Of a stretch of 64,000 bases of DNA, positions 18,835-28,628 are shown piece by piece (the first letter of the stretch is position 1; each line of letters starts with the position of its first letter). Both the position numbers and the translations under genes were made by a program. The notes beneath the pieces are model-generated. The model worked only from the letters and a program-made list of their open reading frames with translations, did no database searches and was not told the DNA's origin. Where the stretch lies: NCBI GenBank assembly GCA_026004875.1, contig BPJZ01000006.1, positions 1-64,000 of the forward strand. Direction: 5' to 3'. The DNA comes from Candidatus Poribacteria bacterium. GTDB lineage: Bacteria; Poribacteria; WGA-4E; GCA-2687025.

Positions 18835-20297
18835 ATGGATTCGTCTATGGAGCGTCCTAAGTCCGCGGAACCGCAGTCGACCGAGCTGGCTCCCACCGAA
18901 CTGACCCTGGGGGAGCTGTTTGCGCCAATTCGTCGCTGGTGGGCGATGCTGAGCGCCGGGTTGGTGCTTGGCGTCGTAGTTGCGTTTCTCCTGGCCAAGT
19001 TTGTCGCCACGGAAGTCTATCGCGCTCAAGCCTCGCTCTATCCGGTGGAGGAGTCGGGCGACTCAGCGGGCTGCTCAGCAGTCTCGGCGGCGCTGGGAGC
19101 TTGTTGGGCTTGGGTTCCTTGGGCACCACAAGCAACGCGGACCGCTTGACGGCAGTCCTCAAGAGCGATCGCCTCCACCGGGAGGTCTTCCAGGAGCTGG
19201 CCATCGCTTCGGCGCTGACCCAGCGAGAATGGGAAAAGGCCCGTCAGAAGCGGCCGACCTACTCGATTCAGGACCTGGATCGGGTCGCCTTGGAGCTGGT
19301 ACACGCCTATCCGGAGCTGGTCGTCGGCGTGGACGAGGAGAATCCGGAGCGGGGCATCCTTTCCCTCTCGGACGAGGCGCTCCAGCGCCGCCTAAATGCC
19401 CTAGAGGGCCTCACCACAGGAGAGGCGACCCCGGCCGAGCTGGAGACTGTCCGCGAGGAGTGGTATCGCAAGCTCAGCGAGACGTTTCAGGAGTTCAAGG
19501 AGTTAATGTTCTTCGACCAGACGCTTGAGGGCACACTGGTCGTCGAAGCGCGCTTTCCTGAAGATCCCCAGATGGCCGCTGCGATCGCCAACCGGTTTGT
19601 TGCCCGCCTGAAGGCTTATCTCGATGAGAACAGCTTCTCCCAAGCCCACCGGGTACCGACTCTTTTTGGAGGACTATATTCAGGACTACGAGGAGAAGCT
19701 ACGCCGCTCTGAGGAGCAGCTCGCCGCCTTCCAGCGGGAGCACGCCCTCTTTGATCCCAAGAGCCAAGTTGGCGATCTGCTGACCAGACGGCCGAAAGCC
19801 TCCGCTCGGAGATTGAGGGGAAACGGGCCATCCGGGACGCGCTCTTGCAGGCCTCCCTTTCGCCCCAGAGCCCTCGCGTGCGGATGATGAACGCGGAGAT
19901 CGAAGCCCTCGAGGCGGCGCTCAACCGGCTGCTGAACGGCGAGACGTTGGCCGAGTTAAACTATAAGCTTCGCGCCCTCCCCGACCTGGGAACCGAATAC
20001 CTCCGTCTGCTTCGAGAGAAGACGAAGTACGAAACGATCTACCAGACGCTCACCCAGGAGCTGGAGGTCGCCCGCCTGACTGAAAATCAGGAGCGAGTGG
20101 ACTTCAACCGGTTGGACGTCGCCCAGCCGGACCTCGAACCGGTCAGCCCTCGCAAGCCGCTCTGGGCGTCGGTTGGTGGTCTGCTGGGGTTAATCTTTGG
20201 GGGACTGCTCGGCTGGATCGGGGACTCCCTCCGCGCCCGGAGCCCCGCCTCCCAGCTTGCGGCAGAAGTGGGTCTCCCCGCCGACGATGACGATTGA
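18835..20297 (+). CDS. Wzz/chain-length-determinant-like protein (three frameshifts)
   Basis: A polysaccharide co-polymerase-type inner-membrane protein. An N-terminal transmembrane helix (MLSAGLVLGVVVAFLLAKF) is followed by the Wzz opening VYRAQASLYPVEE. A long periplasmic coiled coil comes next (DYEEKLRRSEEQLAAFQREH). The C-terminal PRKPLWASVGGLLGLIFGG helix follows the usual Pro-rich segment. The frame changes near 19056-19058 (one G missing), 19639-19641 (one C extra) and 19784-19785 (one C missing). The corrected total is exactly 488 codons, which supports the repair. It has no Wzc-like kinase domain. It probably sets the length of an exported polysaccharide, though no polymerase is in the window. 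Confidence 0.75.
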
Positions 20298-20299
20298 GA

Positions 20300-20656
20300 T
20301 CAGTCCTCAAAGAGCCGCTGAATCGCTTCAGTGGGTCGGCCTAAGACTGCTCGGTCGCCCCTCAGGACGATGGGACGTTGGATTAGAATCGGGTGCTGAA
20401 CCATCGCCTCGATGACCTCCTCTTCCGAGAGGTCGGGACGATCCAGCCCAAGCGCCCGGTACTCTTTCTCGTTGGTGCGGAGCAACTCCCGCGCCGAGAT
20501 GCCCAATCGACGCAGTAGCTCTCGGAGGGTTGCCGCGTCCGGTGGCGTCTTAAGATACTCCACCACCCTGGGCTGAACTCCTCGCTCTTGAAGATACTTC
20601 AGAGCTGCCCGGGACTTACTGCATCGGGGATTGTGGTAGATCACCCATTCGCTCAT
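20300..20656 (-). CDS. ArsC/Spx-family thioredoxin-fold protein
   Basis: A 118 aa protein of the arsenate reductase (ArsC)/YffB/Spx superfamily. It starts MSEWVIYHNPRCSKSRAAL, with the catalytic Cys in NPRCSKSR. It keeps the three Arg positions expected in this fold, including PILIQRPIV. The ArsC group reduces arsenate with glutaredoxin; the NPRCSKS context fits ArsC/YfgD better than Spx. There are no other arsenic genes nearby. It converges on wzz with a 2 bp gap. The ATG at 20656 fits the family start. Confidence 0.85.
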   Translation of the reverse strand: MSEWVIYHNPRCSKSRAALKYLQERGVQPRVVEYLKTPPDAATLRELLRRLGISARELLRTNEKEYRALGLDRPDLSEEEVIEAMVQHPILIQRPIVLRGDRAVLGRPTEAIQRLFED

Positions 20657-20814
20657 TGCTTTGCCTTTTCGTTGGGAAACGGAATGCTCCCTCGGAGAGC
20701 TCACTTGGGAAAAGTATAACCTCTCTGGAGAACCGTTTGCGCTTTGTCCGGTCCGGACGATCCGGCTACCCTCTCCTGGGGCCTGGTCGTTTGCGAGAGG
20801 AGAGATCGTCTCCA

Positions 20815-21933
20815 GTGGAGATTGTTGGTCCGATTCCCTTGCTCACTACCACGCGTCGGGTGGGGGTCAACCCGGGCGATACATTCATCGGCGTTGGTCT
20901 TCAGTGCCTCTTTGAAGGGGTGCTGGGGCCTCAACGCTGGGTGTTGGTGGATCGATTCGGGCCAGAAGGGTTCCGGGAGCATCGGGAGCTGATCCAGCAT
21001 GCTCCTTTTTTGGTCTACGGGGGGATGCCCCAGTACAACAATTTCGATCGCTGGCGATTCTGGTACGATGATGCGCTTTGGCGGCGGTACGTCTTGCCCT
21101 GGGGGTTGCGGGTCTTCACGATGGCCGGGGGAGCCGGCTCCCGCGGACCGGTCGGCGTCGAGGAGTGGGTTGCCGACTGCCTTTCCAGCCGTCGGACTCG
21201 GGAGCTGATTCGGCTGCGCGTTGGGCCGAGCCTTGCGATCACCGTCCGCGACCCGTATGCCCATCGGCTCTTGGAGGCGTTGGAGGTCCCGCACGAATGT
21301 CTGCCCTGCTCGGCTACTTGGGCGGCCCGGATGTGGGGAATCGAGCCGGCCGAGCGCCGAGAGCGGGTGCTGCTCGTTCCCTCAGCCCCAAGGTATGCGC
21401 GAACTCGACATTCCAGGAACCCTTTCCGGAGGAAAAGGGGAACGGCCGAGTTTTCTCAACGCTGGGGAGAGTTGTACCGGGCCCTCCGCGCCGAGGGGTT
21501 CCCCGTCAAGGTGCTCTGCCACCAGGAGGCGGAGTACTGGGCGCTTCGAGGGATCGTCCCCGATCAGGACCTCTGGTTTCAGGGGGACGCCTACACCCTG
21601 CTTCGGGAGTACGCCTTTGCCGACGTGGTCGTTTCGGCGCGGCTGCACGGGAGCCTTCCAGCGTTTGGAATCCCTGGCACTCGCGTCGTGAACCTGTCGG
21701 TAGACGTCCGCGGGTCGGCGGTCGGCTTCTTCCCGAAGATTCAAAACCTCTCCTGGTCTGAGGCCAACCCCCAACGTGTCCTCGAAGCGATCCAGCAGGC
21801 AGAGCCGTCCTCTGAGGAGGACCTAAGACCCTACGAGGACGCTTACCACCGCGTCATTCGGGAGGGAATTAAGCGCTTAGAAGCGGAAGGCCCACCGTCG
21901 GGACAACGAACACGGACCCCTAAAGATCGGTGA
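20815..21933 (+). CDS. Polysaccharide pyruvyl transferase-like protein
   Basis: About 372 aa. The sequence starts near [17 protein letters not shown], like the 'GDxxI' opening of the CsaB/WcaK pyruvyl-transferase superfamily. It has [16 protein letters not shown] in the middle and [18 protein letters not shown], matching the family's conserved RLHG segment. Members move pyruvate from PEP to sugars on capsules or secondary wall polymers, or act as glycosyltransferase relatives. GTG 20815 is chosen because GAGAGGAGAG lies 10 bp upstream. It lies near the Wzz-like gene but on its own; its 3' end overlaps the convergent sigma-54 activator by 14 bp. Confidence 0.7.
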   Translation: MEIVGPIPLLTTTRRVGVNPGDTFIGVGLQCLFEGVLGPQRWVLVDRFGPEGFREHRELIQHAPFLVYGGMPQYNNFDRWRFWYDDALWRRYVLPWGLRVFTMAGGAGSRGPVGVEEWVADCLSSRRTRELIRLRVGPSLAITVRDPYAHRLLEALEVPHECLPCSATWAARMWGIEPAERRERVLLVPSAPRYARTRHSRNPFRRKRGTAEFSQRWGELYRALRAEGFPVKVLCHQEAEYWALRGIVPDQDLWFQGDAYTLLREYAFADVVVSARLHGSLPAFGIPGTRVVNLSVDVRGSAVGFFPKIQNLSWSEANPQRVLEAIQQAEPSSEEDLRPYEDAYHRVIREGIKRLEAEGPPSGQRTRTPKDR

Positions 21934-23494
21934 TCCCCAACTCGCGAATCAGCCGGGAAAGGTAGGTTCGTTGGATACCCAGCGCTTTAGCGGCTTCGGT
22001 GCGGTTACCGCCGTGGCGTTGGAGGATGCGACGGACGTGCTCCCGTCGGAAGATTCGCTGCGCCTCCTCAAGGGAGTCCGGGATCTCCTCCGACTTGGAG
22101 TTCACACCTGCGACGTCCACGGCCGATTCGCTCGCCAGCTTCTGAAAGGCGATCGGGAGATCGCTAGGGAGCACCTCCGGCGTCGTTGAGAGCACGACGG
22201 CGTGCTCGATGGCGTTTTGCAGCTCGCGGATGTTCCCCGGCCAGCGGTGGGCCAGCAGGAGCCGTTGTGTTTCCGGATGCAGCGCTCGGGGCCCTCGCCC
22301 CAATCGCCGTCGGCTCTCTTCTAAGAAGTGCTCAGCCAGAGGGAGCACGTCCTCCGGTCGCTCGCGGAGCGGGGGAAGCTCGATCGCGATGACGTTTAGT
22401 CGATAGTAGAGGTCTTCGCGGAATCGGCCTTCTTGGATTAACTGCTCTAAGTCTTGGTGAGTCGCTGCGAGGATGCGCACGTCCGCTTCGATCGGCTCGT
22501 TTCCTCCCAGCCGTTCAAAGCGCCGCTCCTGCAGCACCCGCAACAGTTTGGCCTGAAGGGGCAGCGGCATGTCGCCGATCTCGTCCAAAAAGAGGGTGCC
22601 CCCCTTCGCCAGCTCAAAGCGGCCGATTCGGCGGGCCGTCGCGCCGGTAAAGGCTCCGCGCTCGTGGCCAAACAGTTCGCTCTCCAGGAGGCTCTCCGGG
22701 ATGCTTGCGCAGTTGATCGCGATGAACGGCCCCTGAGAGCGCGGACTCAACGAGTGGATGAGTTGAGCGATCACCTCCTTGCCGGTTCCGCTCTCCCCAC
22801 GGATCAAGACGGTGCTATCGCTAGCGGCCACCCGTTCTACGATCCGGAGCACCTGCTGCATCTTGGGGCTCCGGGCGACGACCCTTTCCAAGGTGACTCG
22901 CTGGTGGCCGAGCTCCTCCCGGAGGTATCGGTTCTCTTCTTGAACCTGGGTGAACACATGGGCGTTTTCGATCGCCAGGCCGACCAGGTTGGCAAACAAG
23001 GAAAGCTGAACCGAGTCGTAGTCGGTGAACGGTTCGTCTACCCATTTGTTAATCACCTCGATGGCGCCGATCACCCGCCCCCTGGAGTGCATCGGTACGC
23101 AGAGAAGGGTATGGCACTCATAGCCGACCGTCTCGGCGATTTCAGAGGCGTGGTGTTCGTCTTGGCTGGCTTCGTTCGTCACGTAGACGCGATCGTGCTG
23201 GACGGTCCAGCCGACGATCCCCTGGTCCCAGGGCATGCGGAAGCCGACGATCTCCGCGCCCTTTTCGCCGGTAGCAGCGGCGCAATAAAGCTCCTGTCGG
23301 TTCTCATCGAGGAGCCAGATCGAGCTGGCGTCGGCCCGAACCAGCTCGGCAAGCATCTCCAAGGATTGGTGAAGAACGGCGTTCAGCTCCAGAGAGGAGT
23401 TGATCCGCTCGCTGATCTCTAAGAGCGCTTTCCACTCTCGCGTTGAGATTTGGGAGACCGCCGTCCGCGAGGAAGAGCTCCGACGCCGTTTCAT
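21920..23494 (-). CDS. GAF-domain sigma-54-dependent transcription activator
   Basis: A 524 aa bacterial enhancer-binding protein. A GAF domain (about 30-185) could sense a small ligand. The AAA+ domain has Walker A GESGTGKE (233-240), the sigma-54 contact loop GAFTGA (280-285), Walker B LFLDEIGD and the R-finger region. The C-terminal Fis-type helix-turn-helix ends [20 protein letters not shown]. It should activate sigma-54 promoters by ATP hydrolysis. No -24/-12 promoter was recognised near it. It is divergent from the fatty acyl reductase operon, and the two promoters overlap. Confidence 0.93.
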   Translation of the reverse strand: MKRRRSSSSRTAVSQISTREWKALLEISERINSSLELNAVLHQSLEMLAELVRADASSIWLLDENRQELYCAAATGEKGAEIVGFRMPWDQGIVGWTVQHDRVYVTNEASQDEHHASEIAETVGYECHTLLCVPMHSRGRVIGAIEVINKWVDEPFTDYDSVQLSLFANLVGLAIENAHVFTQVQEENRYLREELGHQRVTLERVVARSPKMQQVLRIVERVAASDSTVLIRGESGTGKEVIAQLIHSLSPRSQGPFIAINCASIPESLLESELFGHERGAFTGATARRIGRFELAKGGTLFLDEIGDMPLPLQAKLLRVLQERRFERLGGNEPIEADVRILAATHQDLEQLIQEGRFREDLYYRLNVIAIELPPLRERPEDVLPLAEHFLEESRRRLGRGPRALHPETQRLLLAHRWPGNIRELQNAIEHAVVLSTTPEVLPSDLPIAFQKLASESAVDVAGVNSKSEEIPDSLEEAQRIFRREHVRRILQRHGGNRTEAAKALGIQRTYLSRLIRELGITDL

Positions 23495-23532
23495 CGTGAC
23501 CCGTCCCTGAATCGTTCCAAGGCTTTTCTCGT

Positions 23533-23561
23533 ATCTTACCGGAGGCCGCTTGTCTTGACAA
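23533..23561 (-). promoter_or_regulatory. Promoter for the sigma-54 activator
   Basis: Minus-strand TTGTCA (23556-23561) and TAAGAT (23533-23538) with a 17 bp spacer. Its -35 overlaps the -35 of the divergent promoter by five bases. Confidence 0.55.
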
Positions 23562-23583
23562 TGAGGCGAAGGGGTGATACGGT
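23555..23583 (+). promoter_or_regulatory. Promoter for the fatty acyl reductase operon
   Basis: Plus-strand TTGACA (23555-23560) and TACGGT (23578-23583) with a 17 bp spacer. The predicted start, near 23590, leaves a leader of about 70 nt before the reductase. Confidence 0.6.
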
Positions 23584-23659
23584 ATCGGGCGGTTTGCGCC
23601 GCCTTGAGAGGGACAACCCGCTGTAGCCTTATCTGTGGCGAACCGCACTCGGCTGGGGA

Positions 23660-25330
23660 ATGAGGCAGGTGGCCGATCGAGTACAGCAGTTTCTACGCGG
23701 TCGCAATATCCTGGTCACCGGGGTGACCGGCTTCTTAGGGAAGCCACTCCTGGAGAAGCTTCTTCGAGCCGTCCCGGAACTGGGAAGGGTCTACCTGCTC
23801 ATCCGCTCGCAAAAGGGGGGCACCGGTCGGCCGGTGCCGGCTCAAGAGCGCTTTGAGCGCGAGGTGCTCGCCGCGGGCGCCTTCGATCGCCTTCGAGAGG
23901 AGTGGAAGGGCGACTTTGAACGCCGCGTCCGGGAGAAGGTCTGCGTCTTGAACGGGGATATCGGCCTGCCCGCCTTCGGCCTGAGCCCAGCGGAGTACCG
24001 CCGCCTTACCGAGACGGTTAGCGTGGTTGTCAACAGCGCCGCCGTCGTCGTTTTTGACGAGCGGTTGGACTACTCCCTGCAGTTGAACGCGGAGGCTCCT
24101 CGCCGGCTGATCCAGTTCGCCCGGGAGTGTCGCGAGGGGTACCTGCTGCACGTCTCGACGGCCTACGTCAACGGCCCGAACCCCGACCCGGCGCCGGAGC
24201 GATTGATCCCGCGCCGGTCGGAGCGGCCTGAGGGGTGGCGTGGCCCTCTTTTGCCGGACGATGTGGAGGCGGAGATTCAACAGCTTCTGGAGCGCTGCCG
24301 ACAGATCGAGGCGCACGCTGAAGAGCCGGCGGTTCGTCGGCAGATTCACATTCAGGCCCGACGGCTCCGCCGAATGCGTCCGGCGCTCTCCCCAAGTGAG
24401 GCGGTCGTGGCGGCCCGGGAACGTTGGCTCCGAGAACAACTGATTCAGCTGGGGATGGCCGTCGCCAAGTCGCGAGGCTGGAACGACACCTACACCTACA
24501 CCAAGGCGCTTGGGGAACAGGTTCTCGCCGAAAACCGTGGAGCCGTTCCAGTCGCCATTGTCCGGCCCTCGATCATCGAAAGCAGCTTCGAAGAACCAGA
24601 CGCTGGCTGGATCGACGGCCTGCGCATGGCCGACCCGATCATCATCGCCTATGGGAAGGGCCGGTTGCCCGAGTTTCCGGCCGTTCCTTCGATCCAGCTC
24701 GATTTAATTCCGGTGGACTTTGTTGTCAACGCGATGCTGGTGGCCCTCGCAGAACTGGGTCGGACCGGCGGGCTCCAGGTCTATCAGGTTGCCTCTGGCG
24801 AGGAGAATCCGGTAACCTTCCGGGAGCTGTACGACCACACACGGGCTCACTTTCAGCGAGACCCGATGCTGGATCGCAACGGTCGTCCGGTTCCCCTGCC
24901 CACGTGGAGCTTTCCGCCTCTGGAGCAGTTTCAGCGCCGGTTTTTGTGGACCCGGCTCCGACCGCTTCGGGCCGCTCAGGCGTTGGTGGAGCGCCTGCCG
25001 GGGCGCCGATGGCGCGAGCTTCGCTCCCGAATCGCCAGCCTGGCGAGCGCCTCCGAGCGACTCTATTATTACACCGTCATCTATGGGCCGTACATCACGC
25101 GTTCTTATCACTTTGAATCCCGGCGCACCCGAGCGCTCTTCGAAAAGCTCACGCCGGAGGAGCGAGCGCGCTGGAACTTCGACGTGCGCCGGATCGATTG
25201 GGGGCGGTACATTCAGGAGGTGCACATCCCCGGGCTTAAGCGGAACGTCTTGAAGATGGACCCCCGACGCGTTCGACCCCGGATCGCCGAAGAGGAGCTT
25301 CTGGCCGCCGAGGAGGACGAGGAGGCATGA
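23660..25330 (+). CDS. Fatty acyl-CoA/ACP reductase, alcohol-forming (FAR family)
   Basis: A 556 aa extended SDR of the fatty acyl reductase family. The N-terminal Rossmann motif [17 protein letters not shown] is followed by [13 protein letters not shown]. The catalytic Tyr-Lys pair is in [11 protein letters not shown] (about 276-286), and the loop RPSIIESS follows. The C-terminal FAR-like segment has [19 protein letters not shown]. Eukaryotic and marine-bacterial FARs reduce fatty acyl thioesters with NADPH to fatty alcohols for waxes or ether lipids. The start has a short GGGGA immediately before it; the stop overlaps the next start as ATGA. It is the first gene of the operon. Confidence 0.85.
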   Translation: MRQVADRVQQFLRGRNILVTGVTGFLGKPLLEKLLRAVPELGRVYLLIRSQKGGTGRPVPAQERFEREVLAAGAFDRLREEWKGDFERRVREKVCVLNGDIGLPAFGLSPAEYRRLTETVSVVVNSAAVVVFDERLDYSLQLNAEAPRRLIQFARECREGYLLHVSTAYVNGPNPDPAPERLIPRRSERPEGWRGPLLPDDVEAEIQQLLERCRQIEAHAEEPAVRRQIHIQARRLRRMRPALSPSEAVVAARERWLREQLIQLGMAVAKSRGWNDTYTYTKALGEQVLAENRGAVPVAIVRPSIIESSFEEPDAGWIDGLRMADPIIIAYGKGRLPEFPAVPSIQLDLIPVDFVVNAMLVALAELGRTGGLQVYQVASGEENPVTFRELYDHTRAHFQRDPMLDRNGRPVPLPTWSFPPLEQFQRRFLWTRLRPLRAAQALVERLPGRRWRELRSRIASLASASERLYYYTVIYGPYITRSYHFESRRTRALFEKLTPEERARWNFDVRRIDWGRYIQEVHIPGLKRNVLKMDPRRVRPRIAEEELLAAEEDEEA

Positions 25331-27951
25331 GCCGCTCTCCGCTCCAGGAGGACCGCTGTCTGCAAGAGCAGCCTGGGACGATCACCCAGCTACTGGCCCG
25401 TACCGCTGCGGAGCACCCCGCGCGACCGGCGCTGCAGATGTGGCGGGGCGATCGCTGGGAGTCGTGGACCTATCGACAGCTCCTGCAGACGAGTCAACGG
25501 TTAGCCGCCCTGCTCTTGGAAGAAGGGTTGGAGCCAGGGGACCGCGTCATCCTCCTGGCGGAGAGCCAGCCGGCGTGGGTGATCGCTTACCTGAGCGCCT
25601 CGGCCGCTGGTCTGACCGTTGTTCCCATGGATCCGCAGACGCGGCCTCAAGAGGTAATCGCAGCGGCAGAGTTCACCGAGGCTCGCCGAATCTTTGTCTC
25701 CAACTGGACGGCGGAGGCCCTCGAAGCGGCACTCCCCCGAGAGGGGCGACCCCCCCTTGTTCGAATCGAGCGGTGGGCCGCTGACGCCCCCGACGCGGCG
25801 CCGGCGCCTCTGTTGGACCGTGCCGATCCGGATCGGCCTGCCTCCATCGTCTTCACCGCTGGGATGCTGGTCGAGCCGCGCGCAGCAGTGCTGACCCATC
25901 GAAACCTCCTCTCCAACGTCTATGCGGTCTCGCAGGTGCTCCCTCCCTCGCCCGAGGATCGGGTGCTCTCGGTGCTCCCGCTGAACCACGTCTTTGAGTT
26001 TACGACGGGGCTTCTAGGTCCGATGAGCGCCGGAGCCACGATCACCTACAGCGGATCGCTCAATCCGCGAACGATCTCTTCGCTTCTGGCGCGGACGAAG
26101 GCCACCGTCCTGTTGGGGATGCCTCGGCTGTTTCAAATGTTCTACGAGCTCGCCTGTCGACGGGCCGAGAAGGGGGATGGACGATTTGAGCCGCTGCTTC
26201 GGGAGATGTGGGGGGCTTCGCTTCGCCTGCTGGTCAGCGGCGGGGCGGCTCTGGACCCGGAGGTGTACGATGCTTACCGGGCGATCGGCCTGCCGATTCA
26301 CGAGGGGTACGGACTGACCGAGGCTGGGCCGGTGCTGACGGTCAACCCCCCGGGCGCCTCCCGCCGCGGTTCCGTGGGGCGGCCGATCCCAGGCGTCGAG
26401 GTGCAGATTGACCGGCCCGATCCCAGCGGGGTGGGGGAGATTATCGCCCGCGGGCCAAACATCATGCTCGGCTACTACAAGAACCCAGAGGCGACCCGTC
26501 GTGTCCTCCGGGACGGGTGGCTCCACACCGGCGACCTAGGCCGCTTCGATCAGGACGGCTACCTCTACATCACCGGTCGAATTAAGAATATCATTGTTAC
26601 CAGCGCCGGGAAGAACGTCTACCCGGAAGAGGTCGAGCGGCTCTACGCCGGCCTACCTGGCGTTCGAGAGCTGTGCGTGGTGGGCGTCGCCGACGATCAC
26701 CGCCGGGAAGAGGTGCACGGCGTGATCGTCCTGGATTTGGCGACGGAGGAGACGATCAGGCGGGTTCAAGCGGCGATGCAGCAAGTGAGCTCGGAGCTCC
26801 CCTCTTATCAGCGAGTCCAGCGCGTGCACTTCCAGGACCGCCCGCTGCCTAAGCGGCCCGACGGCTCGGTGGATCGGGAAGCGGTCGCCGCTCAAGTGCG
26901 CGCCGGCATGGTTGAAGAACCTCTCTCGCCGAGCACGCCGGAACCGGGAGCTGCCGGCTGGCAGCCGACTCGGTGGCAACAGGAGCTCATCGAGGAGATC
27001 GCTCGGTTGGTCCAGGTGGAGCCGGAGCGCATCCGTCCCCGGACCAGCTTCGATCACGATCTCCAACTGGACTCCCTGATGAAAGTGGAGCTGATCGCAC
27101 TTCTGGAGTCCCGCTTTAACCTTGTGCTGCCCGACTACATCGCCTTGAAGTTTGAAACCGTTCAGGACGTCTTCGATTACTTGGCCCCCTATTTGGAGAG
27201 CCGGGCCAAGCCTCAGGAGCGTCTTCTTCCTCAGGAGAACGCCTATCGAGCTTTGCAGCGCGAGCGGTGCGTTCGGCGCTATCTCCAGAAGACACGCGCC
27301 CAGCGGATTGCTGCGGCAGCCTTTCGTGGGGTGCTGCGATGGGTCTACCGGCTGGGCTTCAGGCTTCGGGGGGAGGGGATGGAGCACCTCCCGGAGAAGG
27401 GGCCGTTCATCATCGCCGCCAATCACACCAGCCATCTGGACAGCGGTGCGCTGCTCTCCCTGCTAGGTCGGCGGGCGCGGGATGTCCATGTAGTGGGAGC
27501 TAAGGACTACTTCTTTAACTCCGACCTGAAGGGCTGGTTCGTCAGCACCTTTTTAAACGTGCTGCCCTTTGACCGTCAGGACGACTTTTTGCAGAGCCTT
27601 CAGCTTTCGGAGGACGCCGTTCGCTTGGGCCGCTCGCTGATCATCTTTCCAGAGGGCACCCGTTCCCTGAGCGGTCGGATGGCGCCGTTTAAGCCCGGTT
27701 TAGGTCTGTTGGCGTTGGAGCTTGGCGTTCCGATCGTTCCGGCCTATATTGAGGGCACCTTTGAGGCGCTTCCCAAGGGACGATCCCTGCCTCGATTCCG
27801 ACCGATCACCGTTCGGTTTGGCCCGCCGATCGATGTTTCGGAGTACCTGGCGCGCGCCGCCGGGGAGCCTCGTTATCTGCTCTACCGAGAGATTGCCCGT
27901 CGCGTTCAGGCGGCGGTCGAGGCGCTTTCGGCTTCCAGTTCTCGACGATGA
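25327..27951 (+). CDS. Acyl-adenylate ligase / ACP / PlsC acyltransferase fusion
   Basis: An 874 aa three-domain protein. An AMP-ligase (about 20-520) shows HEGYGLTEAGP and the LHTGDLGRFDQDGYLYITGR loop. An acyl carrier domain (about 540-630) has a phosphopantetheine Ser near 582 in LQLDSLMKVEL. A PlsC-type acyltransferase (about 680-870) has NHTSHLD near 698 and FPEGTRS near 774. The expected order is activation of a fatty acid, loading on the ACP and transfer to a glycerol-phosphate-type acceptor. The A3 loop reads FTAGMLVEPRAAVLTH, and the A10 Lys position reads PDGSVDR, both unlike the family consensus. It is coupled to its neighbours by ATGA overlaps. Confidence 0.85.
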   Translation: MSRSPLQEDRCLQEQPGTITQLLARTAAEHPARPALQMWRGDRWESWTYRQLLQTSQRLAALLLEEGLEPGDRVILLAESQPAWVIAYLSASAAGLTVVPMDPQTRPQEVIAAAEFTEARRIFVSNWTAEALEAALPREGRPPLVRIERWAADAPDAAPAPLLDRADPDRPASIVFTAGMLVEPRAAVLTHRNLLSNVYAVSQVLPPSPEDRVLSVLPLNHVFEFTTGLLGPMSAGATITYSGSLNPRTISSLLARTKATVLLGMPRLFQMFYELACRRAEKGDGRFEPLLREMWGASLRLLVSGGAALDPEVYDAYRAIGLPIHEGYGLTEAGPVLTVNPPGASRRGSVGRPIPGVEVQIDRPDPSGVGEIIARGPNIMLGYYKNPEATRRVLRDGWLHTGDLGRFDQDGYLYITGRIKNIIVTSAGKNVYPEEVERLYAGLPGVRELCVVGVADDHRREEVHGVIVLDLATEETIRRVQAAMQQVSSELPSYQRVQRVHFQDRPLPKRPDGSVDREAVAAQVRAGMVEEPLSPSTPEPGAAGWQPTRWQQELIEEIARLVQVEPERIRPRTSFDHDLQLDSLMKVELIALLESRFNLVLPDYIALKFETVQDVFDYLAPYLESRAKPQERLLPQENAYRALQRERCVRRYLQKTRAQRIAAAAFRGVLRWVYRLGFRLRGEGMEHLPEKGPFIIAANHTSHLDSGALLSLLGRRARDVHVVGAKDYFFNSDLKGWFVSTFLNVLPFDRQDDFLQSLQLSEDAVRLGRSLIIFPEGTRSLSGRMAPFKPGLGLLALELGVPIVPAYIEGTFEALPKGRSLPRFRPITVRFGPPIDVSEYLARAAGEPRYLLYREIARRVQAAVEALSASSSRR

Positions 27952-28628
27952 TCGCTTCAGCTTTGGTGGCCGCCTTTTTCGACATGGACGGGACGCTGTT
28001 CCGCTCTACGATTTTGCACCATTATGCTCTGGTGGCCACCTACCGGATGCCCTCCTGGAGGCGGGCGCTGTGGACGGGGGCCTTTCTGCCGTGGGTGCCG
28101 TACTTCTGGCTGCTGGACCGGCTGGACCGCGGGCGGATGAACCGGGCCTTTTATCGGCGATATCGGGGGAGGGGCGTTGGGCCGGCGCGGAGGGCCGTTC
28201 GTGAGGCTTGGGGGAGCTTCTGGGCGCCTCGACTCGTTGGTCCGTCGGTCCGACGACTTCAGGAGCACCAAGCGGCGGGGCACCGAACCGTTCTGGTGAC
28301 CGGTTCTCCGGAGTTTGTTGCCCAAGCGGTAGCCGAGCGCCTGGAGATTGGGACGGTTTTGGCCGCTCGATTGGAGGAACACGGAGGGCGCTTTACGGGT
28401 CGACTCCTGGGGTCGCCGCTGAGCGGGGAGGCCAAGGCCCAGGCGGTCTGGCAACTCGCCCGTCAAGAAGGGATCGATCTCTCCCGGAGCTACGCCTACG
28501 GCGACAGCGTCGCCGATCTGGCGATGTTGGAGCTGGTCGGACATCCGGTGGCGGTCTCTCCGTCTCGCCGGCTTCGGAAGATCGCTCAGGTCCGAGGCTG
28601 GCCCATCTTGGAGGCGAACGGGGAATGA
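27948..28628 (+). CDS. HAD-IB family phosphatase (SerB-like)
   Basis: A 226 aa HAD subfamily IB protein. The nucleophile motif FFDMDGTLFRS is at about residues 10-20. Motif II VLVTGSPEFVAQAVAE and motif IV YGDSVADLAMLELVG follow. Relatives of the SerB/CicA type are often encoded beside or fused to PlsC acyltransferases and are thought to dephosphorylate lipid or serine phosphates. A hydrophobic segment around residues 35-55 (ALWTGAFLPWVPYFWLL) may lie on the membrane. Start and stop both overlap neighbours as ATGA, so it belongs to the lipid operon. Confidence 0.85.
   Translation: MIASALVAAFFDMDGTLFRSTILHHYALVATYRMPSWRRALWTGAFLPWVPYFWLLDRLDRGRMNRAFYRRYRGRGVGPARRAVREAWGSFWAPRLVGPSVRRLQEHQAAGHRTVLVTGSPEFVAQAVAERLEIGTVLAARLEEHGGRFTGRLLGSPLSGEAKAQAVWQLARQEGIDLSRSYAYGDSVADLAMLELVGHPVAVSPSRRLRKIAQVRGWPILEANGE

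Noticed and set aside
28208-28625. A longer methyltransferase start at 28208
   Set aside because: The extra 139 residues only shadow the HAD gene; ATG 28625 overlaps the HAD stop and begins at the family start.
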